From: Leptothrix sp. (in: b-proteobacteria)
Lineage (GTDB): Bacteria; Pseudomonadota; Gammaproteobacteria; Burkholderiales; Burkholderiaceae_C
Direction: 5' to 3'
Assembly: GCA_013822265.1 (NCBI GenBank)
Contig: PNKD01000030.1
Coordinates: 1 to 33,806 of the forward strand
DNA: 33,806 bases
Shown one piece after another: positions 26,995 to 33,806 of this stretch. Position numbers and translations under genes: made by a program. The number at the start of each line of letters is the position of its first letter. Within the stretch, counting starts at the first letter, position 1. The notes under the pieces were generated by a model. It was given only the letters and a program-made list of their open reading frames with translations, had not been told where the DNA came from and ran no database searches.

Positions 26995-28763
26995 TCGCTG
27001 GCCAGCCCCTGCAGCAGGTTCATGAAGGCCGCGACGCAGAGCTCGGCGTCGTCGGCGGTGATGGTCTCGAGCGGGTTGTGGCTGATGCCCGCGTTGCCGC
27101 CGCGCACGAAGAGCATGGCCTGCGGCATCACCTGGTGCAGCGTCATCGCGTCGTGCCCGGCGCCGCTGGGCAGGCGGAACACCGGCAGGCCGAGCGCGGC
27201 CACCGCGGCCTCCCAGCGCGCCTGCCAGGCCGGCGCACTGGGCGCGGCGCCGGCCGCCAGCGTCTGCGTGAGCGTCACCGACAGCCCGCGCTCGCCGCAG
27301 ATGCGCTGCAGTTCGTCGCGCACGTCGGCGCACAGCGCGTCGCGCGCGGCGTCGGTGGTGGCGCGCAGGTCGAGGCTGAACTCGCAAGCCCCGGGCACGA
27401 CGTTGATCGACCCGCCCGGCACCTGCAGCAGGCCCACCGTGCCCACGATGTCGGGCACGGCTGCGGCACGCTGCTCGACGAAAAGCATCAGCTCGGCCAC
27501 GGCGCAGGCGGCGTCGCGGCGGCGCCCCATCGGCGTGGTGCCGGCGTGGCTGGCCTGGCCGGTGACGCGGCCCAGGAAGCGCCGGTGGCCGTTGATCGAG
27601 GTCACCACGCCCAGCGGCAGGTCGATCTCGTCGAGCACCGGGCCCTGCTCGATGTGCACCTCGACGAAGCCGAGGTAACACGCCGCATCGCGCCGCTCGG
27701 CCGCGATGGCGGCCAGCGTGCCGGGCAGGCCGGCGGCCTGCATCGCGGCCTGCATGCTCACGCCGTCGGCGTCGACCTGGGCCAGCCAGGCGGGGTCGAA
27801 GTCGCCGCTCAGTGCGCTGCTGCCCAGGAAGGTGGCCCGGTAGCGCTGGCCCTCCTCTTCGGCAAAGGCCACGACCTCGATGCCGAAGGGCAGGCGGCGC
27901 CCGGCCGCGTGCAGCTCGGCCACGGCGGCCATGGGCACCAGGATGCCCAGCCGGCCGTCGTACTTGCCGGCGTTGCGCACGGTGTCGTAGTGGCTGCCGG
28001 TGAGCAGGCGCCGCGCCGCGGCGTCGCTGCCGTGGTAGACGCCGACGACGTTGCCGACGGCGTCGCGCCGCACCGCGTCGAAGCCGGCTTCCTGCATCCA
28101 TTGCTGCAGCTGCGCCGCGACGGCCTGGTGGGCTTCGGTGAGGTAGGTCACCGTGAGCTGCCCGGCGTCCTTGAAGCCGGGGTCGCTGTGCCGCGCCAGG
28201 GCCTCGGCCTGGTCCCAGACCTGCTGGCCGCGCAGCGGCGTGGCGCCGAAGCGCTCGGCCAGACGCAACTCGGCGATGCGGTGGATCTGGCGCAGCGACT
28301 CGGCGAACTCGAAGTCGGCGTGGCCGGCCAGCCGGCGCTCGAAGGTGGCGATGATCTGCTCGCGCGTCAGCCCGCCGCCTCGCGGGCCGCGCACGGCCAG
28401 GATGAAGGGCCAGCCGAACCGGCGCTTGTAGTCGGCGTTGAGTTGCTGGAGGCGCTCGAACTGCGCCGGCGTGCAGGCGGCCAGGCCGGCGCTGGCCTGC
28501 TCGTGTGTGCTCTCGGCGGTGAGCTGCCTGGCCACCGCGGCCTTGCCCGCCAGCTCGGGGTGGGCGCAGATCAGCGCCAGCTGGCGCTCGCGCCCGGCCG
28601 CGCGCACGCCGGCGGCCAGCGCGTGCTTGAGCGCCGCGAGCGTGGCGAACGGCCGCTTCGCTGCCGCAGCTTCGGCCACCCAGGGCGAGTGCTCGTAGGT
28701 GCCCTGCAGCAGCGCGACGAACTCGGCCGGCGGGGCCGCGTTGATCCGTTCGAGGGTCAGCAT
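26991..28763 (-). CDS. Fused OHCU decarboxylase and allantoate amidohydrolase
   Basis: A 590-residue two-domain protein. Residues 1 to about 170 are UraD-like 2-oxo-4-hydroxy-4-carboxy-5-ureidoimidazoline decarboxylase: HSPWVAEAA, His68 in CAHPELAGKAA, STHEQASAGL with Glu88, and FGWPFILAVRG. Residues about 180-590 are AllC-like allantoate amidohydrolase of the M20 fold: GSHYDTV with His258, KYDGRLGI with Asp269, AEEEGQRY at 301-308, HIEQGP, SGAGHDAM and GISHNPLE. All expected motifs are intact. The domains catalyse non-consecutive steps; PuuE, encoded 22 nt upstream, supplies the step between. The single frame has no internal stop, and the AllC part has no obvious separate start. Confidence 0.93.
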   Translation of the reverse strand: MLTLERINAAPPAEFVALLQGTYEHSPWVAEAAAAKRPFATLAALKHALAAGVRAAGRERQLALICAHPELAGKAAVARQLTAESTHEQASAGLAACTPAQFERLQQLNADYKRRFGWPFILAVRGPRGGGLTREQIIATFERRLAGHADFEFAESLRQIHRIAELRLAERFGATPLRGQQVWDQAEALARHSDPGFKDAGQLTVTYLTEAHQAVAAQLQQWMQEAGFDAVRRDAVGNVVGVYHGSDAAARRLLTGSHYDTVRNAGKYDGRLGILVPMAAVAELHAAGRRLPFGIEVVAFAEEEGQRYRATFLGSSALSGDFDPAWLAQVDADGVSMQAAMQAAGLPGTLAAIAAERRDAACYLGFVEVHIEQGPVLDEIDLPLGVVTSINGHRRFLGRVTGQASHAGTTPMGRRRDAACAVAELMLFVEQRAAAVPDIVGTVGLLQVPGGSINVVPGACEFSLDLRATTDAARDALCADVRDELQRICGERGLSVTLTQTLAAGAAPSAPAWQARWEAAVAALGLPVFRLPSGAGHDAMTLHQVMPQAMLFVRGGNAGISHNPLETITADDAELCVAAFMNLLQGLASE

Positions 28764-28785
28764 GTGGACTGCTGCAAGGGGCCGC

Positions 28786-29778
28786 TCAGCTTCGCCAGGC
28801 GAAGGCCGTGGCGGGGTCGAAGGGGTGCGTTGCCTGCCAGTGGCGCGCGATGTCGATGCGCCGGCATATCCACACCCGCTCGTGCGCCTGCACGTGGTCG
28901 AGGAAGCGCTGCAGCGCGCCTATGCGCCCGGGCTTGCCGAGCAGCCGGCAATGCATGCCTATGCTCATCATCTTGGGCCGGTCCAGGCCCTGCGGGTCGC
29001 CCTCGGCGTAGAGCGCGTCGAAGGCGTCGCGAAGGTAGGTGAAGAAGTGCTCGCCGGTGTTGAAGCCCTGGGCCTGCACGAAGCGCATGTCGTTGGTGTC
29101 CAGCGCATACGGCACCACCAGGTGCGGCACGCGCACCGGGCCGGCACCCTCGGCACCGGGGGCGCCGTCGGCCGTCTGCACCTGCAGCCAGAACGGCAGG
29201 TCGTCGCCGTAGTAGTCGCTGTCATAGGCGTAGCCACCCTGCTCGGCCACGAGGCGCCGCGTGTGGGGGCTGTCGCGGCCGGTGTACCAGCCGCTGGGCT
29301 CGCTGCCGCCGGTCAGCTCACGCATCAGTTCGGTGGCCTTCGCGATGTGCTGGCGCTCGGTGGCCTCGGGCATGTGCTGGTGGTGGATCCAGCGCAGGCC
29401 GTGGTTGGCGATCTCGTCGCCACGCGCCAGGAAGGCCTGCACCAGCTCGGGGTAGCGCTGCAGCGCCGAGACGACGCCGAAGACGGTCAGCGGCAGGCCG
29501 CGCGCGTCGAACTCGCGCAGGATGCGCCACACGCCGGCGCGCGAGCCGTACTCGTACATCGACTCCATCGTCATGTGCCGGTTCTCGTAGGCCTGCGCCG
29601 CGACGAGCTCGGACAGGAAGGTCTCGCTCGTGGCGTCGCCATGCAGCGGGTTGTTCTCGCCGCCCTCCTCGTAGTTCAGCACGAACTGCACGGCGATGCG
29701 CGCACCGCCGGGCCAGCGGGCGTGCGGCGGCCGGGCGCCGTGGCCGCGCAGGTCTCGGGGGTAGGGCAGAACTTGCAT
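28786..29778 (-). CDS. puuE: Allantoinase PuuE (polysaccharide deacetylase fold)
   Basis: A 330-residue NodB-fold protein of the PuuE group, which hydrolyses allantoin to allantoate without the metal centre of classical allantoinase. The characteristic FVLNYEEGGENNPLHGD lies at about 32-48, with YEYGSRAGVWRILREF, DEIANHGLRWIHHQ, GWYTGRDSPHTRRL and YDSDYYGDDLPFW. The ATG at 29778 is the first that leaves the family N-terminus MQVLPYPRDLRGHG; there is no strong ribosome site. It is the first gene of the - strand purine operon, divergent from uraH across 88 bp, and is followed 22 nt later by the uraD-allC fusion. Confidence 0.93.
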   Translation of the reverse strand: MQVLPYPRDLRGHGARPPHARWPGGARIAVQFVLNYEEGGENNPLHGDATSETFLSELVAAQAYENRHMTMESMYEYGSRAGVWRILREFDARGLPLTVFGVVSALQRYPELVQAFLARGDEIANHGLRWIHHQHMPEATERQHIAKATELMRELTGGSEPSGWYTGRDSPHTRRLVAEQGGYAYDSDYYGDDLPFWLQVQTADGAPGAEGAGPVRVPHLVVPYALDTNDMRFVQAQGFNTGEHFFTYLRDAFDALYAEGDPQGLDRPKMMSIGMHCRLLGKPGRIGALQRFLDHVQAHERVWICRRIDIARHWQATHPFDPATAFAWRS

Positions 29779-29866
29779 GGCGTTGGCAGCGTTCTTGCGT
29801 AGTGGCCGAGAATAGCCCGGCGGGCGCTCGGCCCGGGTTGCATCCCTCATCAGCGCACGGAAAACC
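29779..29866. promoter_or_regulatory. Divergent puuE/uraH intergenic region
   Basis: Eighty-eight bp separate two divergent starts, so promoters for both directions should lie here or slightly inside the genes. On the - strand a TATTCT resembles a -10 box; on the + strand TTGGCA and GAGAAT are 19 bp apart. Neither is convincing alone. Confidence 0.35.
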
Positions 29867-30220
29867 ATGGGCCACCTCAGCACGCATGTCCTCGACACCG
29901 CCCACGGCGCCCCCGCCGCCGGCATGGCCGTGACCCTGTTGCGGCTGGACGTGGCCGGTGCGGCGGTACTGAAGTCGCTGTTGCTCAACGCCGACGGCCG
30001 CGCCGACGCCCCACTGCTCGACGCCGCCGCCATGGCGGTGGGCCGCTACCGGCTGAGCTTCGAGGTCGCATCCTACTTCCGTGCACGCGGCGTGCTGCTG
30101 CCCGAGCCGCCGTTCATCGACGTCGTGCATCTGGACTTCGGCATCGCCGACGCCGCCGGCCACTACCACGTGCCGCTGCTCGTCAGCCCGTGGTCCTACA
30201 GCACCTACCGCGGATCATGA
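29867..30220 (+). CDS. uraH: 5-hydroxyisourate hydrolase
   Basis: A 117-residue transthyretin-related protein that hydrolyses 5-hydroxyisourate to OHCU, the second step of urate breakdown. Catalytic signatures are His7 in LSTHVLDT, Arg45 in NADGRADAP, the GHYHVPLL segment at about 98-105, and the C-terminal YRGS at 114-117. The length matches the bacterial family exactly, and no periplasmic signal is present. The ATG at 29867 gives the canonical N-terminus. puuD follows on the same strand after 114 bp. Confidence 0.96.
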   Translation: MGHLSTHVLDTAHGAPAAGMAVTLLRLDVAGAAVLKSLLLNADGRADAPLLDAAAMAVGRYRLSFEVASYFRARGVLLPEPPFIDVVHLDFGIADAAGHYHVPLLVSPWSYSTYRGS

Positions 30221-30233
30221 ATCACCCACCCCC

Positions 30234-30289
30234 GAAGCAGCTTCACCGCTCCCCCTCGAGGGGGCAACGTCAGCGGCGCCGGCGGCGCC
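30234..30289. repeat. Cluster of three palindromes between uraH and puuD (REP-like)
   Basis: Three inverted repeats sit back to back in the 114-bp gap: GAAGC-a-GCTTC (30234-30244), CCCCCTC/GAGGGGG (30251-30264) and GGCGCC-ggc-GGCGCC (30275-30289). The layout resembles dispersed intergenic palindromic elements of Burkholderiales genomes, which I recall only in outline. Other copies are not seen in this window. Confidence 0.5.
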
Positions 30290-30334
30290 GGTTCCGCGTC
30301 GTTCACTTGATGCCCACCCTCGGCAGCCGCTGAC

Positions 30335-31567
30335 ATGGACACCTACCTGCTCGACTGGGCCAGCCTGCTGCTGCGCTGGGCCCACGTCGTCGTGGCCATC
30401 GCGTGGATAGGCGCCTCGTTCTACTTCGTCTTCCTCGACAACAACCTGGTGCCGCCGGCCGACCCGCGATTGAAGGAGCAAGGCGTGGGCGGCGAGTTGT
30501 GGGCCGTGCATGGCGGCGGCTTCTACAACCCGCAGAAGTACCCGGTGGCGCCCAAGACCCTGCCCGGGCACCTGCACTGGTTCTACTGGGAGAGCTACGC
30601 CACCTGGCTCACCGGCTTCGCGCTGTTCTCGGTGACCTACCTCGTCAACGCCGGCAGCTTTCTCGTCGACCGCAGCGTGCACGTCTGGTCGCCCGGCGCC
30701 GCGGTCGCGGCCGCGCTGGCCTTGCTCGTGCTGTTCTGGTTCGCCTACGACCTGATCTGCCGCTGGGTGGGCGAAACGCGGGGCGCGGTCGGTGGCGACG
30801 CCCTCGTCGGCGTGCTCGTCTTCGGCTGCGTGGTCGGTGCGGCGTGGCTCAGCTGCCAGCTGTTCGCCGGCCGCGCCGCCTTCCTGCTGGTGGGCGCGAT
30901 GATGGCCACGGCGATGAGCGCCAACGTGCTGGTCTGGATCATCCCGGGCCAGCGCAAGGTCATCGCGCAGATGAAGGCCGGCGAGCCCGTAGACGCCCTC
31001 CACGGCCAGCGCGCCAAGCAGCGCAGCGTGCACAACACCTACTTCACGCTGCCGGTGCTGGTGGCCATGCTCGGCAACCACTACGGCTGGCTCACGCAGG
31101 GCAGGCACAACTGGGCCGTGCTGGTGCTGCTGATGGCGGCCGGCGCGCTCATACGCCACAGCTTCGTGGCGCGCCACAAGGCGTTGGTGCAGGGCCGGCG
31201 TGTGCCTTGGGAGTACGCGGCCGGCGGCACCGTGCTGCTGCTGGGGCTGGCCGTGTGGCTGGCGCCGCCACCTGCGCCGCCATCCGCGCGGCCCGTGGCC
31301 GCGGGTGCGCCGCCGGTGACGCTGGCGCAGGTGCAGGCCGTCGTCGAGGCGCGCTGCGTGATGTGCCACAACGCCCAGGTGCAGCAGAAAAACGTCGCGC
31401 TGCACACGCCCGAGCTGCTGCAGCGGCACGCGCTGGCCGTCTACCAGCAGGCGGTGGTGCTCAAGCTGATGCCGCTGAACGACGCGACGCAGATCAGCGC
31501 CGACGAGCGTGCGCTGATCCGGCGCTGGTTCGAGGAGAGCGGCGCCGCGCCCCGGCCCGCGCCGTGA
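30335..31567 (+). CDS. puuD: Membrane urate oxidase with cytochrome c domain (PuuD)
   Basis: A 410-residue integral membrane protein. The urate oxidase N-terminal domain has about eight hydrophobic helices, with family stretches LRWAHVVVAIAWIGASFYF, GFYNPQKYP, HWFYWESYATWLTGF and HNTYFTLPVLVAMLGNHYG. A C-terminal cytochrome c domain carries the haem motif CVMCH at 341-345, with Met379 (KLMPLND) a likely distal ligand. In this family urate is oxidised to 5-hydroxyisourate and electrons leave through cytochrome c, so no hydrogen peroxide is made. Uricase of the soluble type is absent nearby. The start at 30335 is the first ATG compatible with the N-terminal helix; the ribosome site is weak. Confidence 0.94.
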   Translation: MDTYLLDWASLLLRWAHVVVAIAWIGASFYFVFLDNNLVPPADPRLKEQGVGGELWAVHGGGFYNPQKYPVAPKTLPGHLHWFYWESYATWLTGFALFSVTYLVNAGSFLVDRSVHVWSPGAAVAAALALLVLFWFAYDLICRWVGETRGAVGGDALVGVLVFGCVVGAAWLSCQLFAGRAAFLLVGAMMATAMSANVLVWIIPGQRKVIAQMKAGEPVDALHGQRAKQRSVHNTYFTLPVLVAMLGNHYGWLTQGRHNWAVLVLLMAAGALIRHSFVARHKALVQGRRVPWEYAAGGTVLLLGLAVWLAPPPAPPSARPVAAGAPPVTLAQVQAVVEARCVMCHNAQVQQKNVALHTPELLQRHALAVYQQAVVLKLMPLNDATQISADERALIRRWFEESGAAPRPAP

Positions 31568-31668
31568 AGCCCGCGGCGGCGCCGGCCGCAGCACCGCCCG
31601 CGGCTCGATTGCCGCAGAATCCGCCAGCCCCCCGCGGGGCCAGAGCCAAAAAGACAGGAGACAGCCCC

Positions 31669-33300
31669 ATGTACGGCCAGATGATGCAGCAGCCGCTGCT
31701 GATCTCATCGCTCATCGTGCACGCCGAGCGCCACCATGGCGAGCGCGAAGTCGTCTCGCGCCGCGTCGAAGGCGACATCCACCGCACCACCTACGGCCAG
31801 ATCGCGCAGCGCGCGCGCCAGGTGGCGCAGGCCCTGGGCGCACTGGGGGTGCGCGATGGCGAGCGCGTGGCCACGCTGGCCTGGAACGGCTACCGCCACA
31901 TGGAGCTGTACTTCGGCATCAGCGGCTCGGGCGCGGTGATGCACACCGTCAACCCGCGCCTGCACCCCGACCAGATCGTCTACATCGCCGATCACGCCGA
32001 AGACCAGGTGATGTTCTTCGACATGACCTTCTGGCCGCTGATCCAGGCCGTGGCCGGGCGCACGAAGACGGTGAAACATTGGGTGGCGATGTGCGGCCGC
32101 GAGCACCTGCCCGCCGACGCCGCCAAGGTGCCCGGGCTGCTGTGCTACGAAGAGCTCGTTGCCGCACAGGACGGCCGTTACGCCTGGCCCAGCTTCGACG
32201 AGAACACCGCCAGCTCGCTGTGCTACACCAGCGGCACCACGGGCAACCCCAAGGGCGTGCTGTACAGCCACCGCAGCACCCTGCTGCACACCTTCGCCGC
32301 GGCGCTGCCCGACTGCCTGGACGTGGGCGCCGCCGACTGCGTGCTGCCGGTGGTGCCGATGTTCCACGTCAACAGCTGGGGCATCGTCTACCTGGCGCCG
32401 ATGACGGGTGCCAAGCTCGTGCTGCCCGGCGCGGGACTGGACGGCAAGTCGCTGTACGAATTGTTCGAGAGCGAAGGCGTCACCGTCTCGGCCGGCGTGC
32501 CCACGGTGTGGCAGGGCCTGCTGGCCTACGTCGACGCCAACAAGCTGAAGTTCAGCACCATGCGGCGCAGCGCCATCGGCGGCAGCGCCTGCCCGCCGGC
32601 GATGATCAGCAAGTTCCTCGACGACTACGGCGTGCGCGTCATCCACGCCTGGGGCATGACCGAGATGAGCCCCATAGGCACGGCCGCCGCCTTCAAGGCC
32701 CAGCACGTCGACCAGTCGCCCGAGCGGCGCCTGGCGGTGATGTCCACGCAGGGCCGCGCCGTCTACGGCGTCGACATGAAGATCGTCGGCGAGGACGGCC
32801 GCGAGCTGCCCTGGGACGGCCAGGCCTCGGGCGACCTGCTGGTGCGCGGGCCGTGGGTCATCAGCCGCTACTTCCGGGACGAGGGCGGCGACCCGCTGCA
32901 GGACGGCTGGTTCCCCACCGGCGACGTGGCCAAGATCAGCCCCGAGGGCTACATGATCATCACCGACCGCAGCAAGGACGTCATCAAGAGCGGCGGCGAG
33001 TGGATAGGCAGCATCGATCTCGAGAACATCGCCATGGCCCACCCCGCGGTGGCGATGGCCGCCTGCATCGCCGCCCACCACCCGAAGTGGGACGAGCGCC
33101 CGTTGCTGGTGGTGATGAAGAAGCCCGGCGCCGAGGTCACGAAGGAAGAACTGCTGGCCTTCTTCGACGGCAAGATCGCCAAGTGGTGGACGCCCGACGA
33201 TGTCGTCTTCGTCGACGCCATCCCGCTGGGCGCCACCGGCAAGATGCAGAAGAACAGGCTGCGCGACCAGTTCCGCGGCTACAAGCTGCCCACGGCCTGA
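31669..33300 (+). CDS. AMP-forming acyl-CoA synthetase
   Basis: A 543-residue ANL-superfamily ligase that activates a carboxylic acid to its CoA thioester with ATP. The P-loop YTSGTTGNPKG starts at 186. WGMTEMSP, GWFPTGDVAKI, DRSKDVIKSGGEWI and the C-terminal GATGKMQKNRLRDQF with the catalytic Lys are all present. The N-terminus MYGQMMQQPLLISSL and RRVEGDIHR resemble the medium/long-chain or 3-(methylthio)propionate ligase (DmdB-like) subgroup; the acid cannot be fixed by eye. AGGAG at 31656-31660 lies 8 nt before the ATG, which decides the start; the open frame to 30403 runs through puuD in another frame. It lies 101 bp after puuD, and a role in purine use is not evident. Confidence 0.93.
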   Translation: MYGQMMQQPLLISSLIVHAERHHGEREVVSRRVEGDIHRTTYGQIAQRARQVAQALGALGVRDGERVATLAWNGYRHMELYFGISGSGAVMHTVNPRLHPDQIVYIADHAEDQVMFFDMTFWPLIQAVAGRTKTVKHWVAMCGREHLPADAAKVPGLLCYEELVAAQDGRYAWPSFDENTASSLCYTSGTTGNPKGVLYSHRSTLLHTFAAALPDCLDVGAADCVLPVVPMFHVNSWGIVYLAPMTGAKLVLPGAGLDGKSLYELFESEGVTVSAGVPTVWQGLLAYVDANKLKFSTMRRSAIGGSACPPAMISKFLDDYGVRVIHAWGMTEMSPIGTAAAFKAQHVDQSPERRLAVMSTQGRAVYGVDMKIVGEDGRELPWDGQASGDLLVRGPWVISRYFRDEGGDPLQDGWFPTGDVAKISPEGYMIITDRSKDVIKSGGEWIGSIDLENIAMAHPAVAMAACIAAHHPKWDERPLLVVMKKPGAEVTKEELLAFFDGKIAKWWTPDDVVFVDAIPLGATGKMQKNRLRDQFRGYKLPTA

Positions 33301-33466
33301 AGTGGAGTCCCTCACGCGCCTGCCGCCCTTCATGGCCCCCCTGCTCGCGGCCACCGCCGCCCACGCGCCTTGAAGGCCGTCAAGAGCGAGCAGCACAGGC
33401 GGTCGGTGCGCTGACGCGGCGTTTGCCGGCAGTTGCCGCAGTTCAAGGGATAACGGGCCAACCGCC
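33301..33466. other. Intergenic region after the acyl-CoA ligase
   Basis: No gene is supported. A 23-codon frame from GTG 33302 to the TGA at 33371 (ending AATAAHAP) could be a gene remnant or chance. GCGGC/GCCGC arms flank a TGCCGGCA palindrome around 33415-33440. No T-rich terminator is seen. Confidence 0.4.
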
Positions 33467-33806
33467 ATGACGTCGGCGGGCGCAACTTCGACCAAGTTGG
33501 CAACAGGCGCATCACTCGCCAGCCCCGGTCGTGCATCGAGCGTCATGCCCACAAGCACCAGCGCCGCCTCTGCAATCACGGGTCGCGCCACGCTTGATAG
33601 CGGCGCACTTCTTCTGTTCCTGAATCCGGGTGAAGCGCAGTGCGCCGCCAACTGCGCGTCACGCCCCTGGGAGCCGCACAAGTACGCCTCCAAGGCGGAA
33701 CAGGACGAAAGAATTGCGTTCCTCCTGTCTTGGGTCAGGCAGTACTACTCGCGCTCAGGCGACATGTCACTCGCCGGCCATCGAGAGTGTTTTGACGCCT
33801 ACACAG
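33467..33806 (+). CDS. Unrecognised protein, 5' part, runs off the window
   Basis: An open frame of 113 codons continues past the right edge. Alternative starts are ATG 33467 and ATG 33545. The first ~45 residues are Ser/Ala/Thr-rich and may not be translated. From about 33600 the sequence looks like a real soluble protein: SGALLLFLNPGEAQCAANC, RPWEPHKYASKAEQDERI, FLLSWVRQYYSRSGDMSLAG and HRECFDAYTG. No family is recognised. Codons such as AGA, ATT, TCT and CTT are more frequent than in neighbouring genes, which may indicate later acquisition. The start near 33467 lacks a good ribosome site. Confidence 0.5.
   Translation, partial: MTSAGATSTKLATGASLASPGRASSVMPTSTSAASAITGRATLDSGALLLFLNPGEAQCAANCASRPWEPHKYASKAEQDERIAFLLSWVRQYYSRSGDMSLAGHRECFDAYT

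Noticed and set aside
30403..31668. Upstream 422-codon extension of the acyl-CoA ligase frame
   Set aside because: It runs through puuD out of frame, and AGGAG before the ATG at 31669 gives the correct family N-terminus.
33302..33373. 23-codon frame after the acyl-CoA ligase
   Set aside because: It is too short and lacks any signature; mentioned only as a possible remnant.
33400..33466. Integron-type recombination site before the edge gene
   Set aside because: The GCGGC/GCCGC arms lack the conserved core sites expected of attC elements.

Overview
The window is strongly GC-rich DNA, densely coded on both strands. Gene content and order point to a betaproteobacterium of the Burkholderiales, perhaps near Rubrivivax/Leptothrix/Methylibium. 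The indicators are gltBD close to an mlaFEDACB operon, a zwf-hexR pair under a HexR-type palindrome, a pilV-W-X-Y1 minor pilin set, and a cytochrome c urate oxidase. The taxonomic placement is inference; no marker RNA gene lies in the window.

Left part (+ strand, 1-14.5 kb): the 3' half of gltB and complete gltD (NADPH glutamate synthase) are followed by a six-gene type IV pilus cluster (pilE-like, fimT, pilV, pilW, pilX, pilY1) encoding minor pilins and the tip adhesin. Next comes a complete Mla phospholipid-transport operon in the order mlaF-E-D-A-C-B. The 95-residue mlaB starts at a GTG inside the mlaC stop and is easily missed.

Middle part (- strand, 14.5-22 kb): hexR, its target zwf (with a clear operator palindrome upstream), a cystathionine beta-lyase-family gene, a secreted right-handed beta-helix protein of unknown function, and gspB-gspA of type II secretion. 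hexR overlaps the end of mlaB tail to tail.

Right part (22-31.6 kb): a purine/ureide catabolic region. On the - strand lie puuE (allantoinase), a uraD-allC fusion (OHCU decarboxylase plus allantoate amidohydrolase), an M20-fold protein that has lost several canonical metal ligands, then a NitT/TauT-type ABC transporter (binding protein, ATPase, permease) and a solitary ureD. Divergently on the + strand lie uraH (HIU hydrolase) and puuD (membrane urate oxidase with cytochrome c). Together these convert urate to HIU, OHCU, allantoin, allantoate and then a ureido product plus ammonia. The transporter and ureD suggest uptake of a related nitrogen compound and a link to urease, whose structural genes are not here.

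Right end: an AMP-forming acyl-CoA ligase (+), then the 5' end of an unrecognised gene that runs off the window and looks less GC-biased than its neighbours.

No tRNA, rRNA, CRISPR array, transposase or integrase was seen. The most unusual items are the ligand-poor M20 protein, the uraD-allC fusion, the transporter-ureD operon without urease genes, the pilus cluster sitting between gltD and mlaF, and the unknown gene at the right edge.
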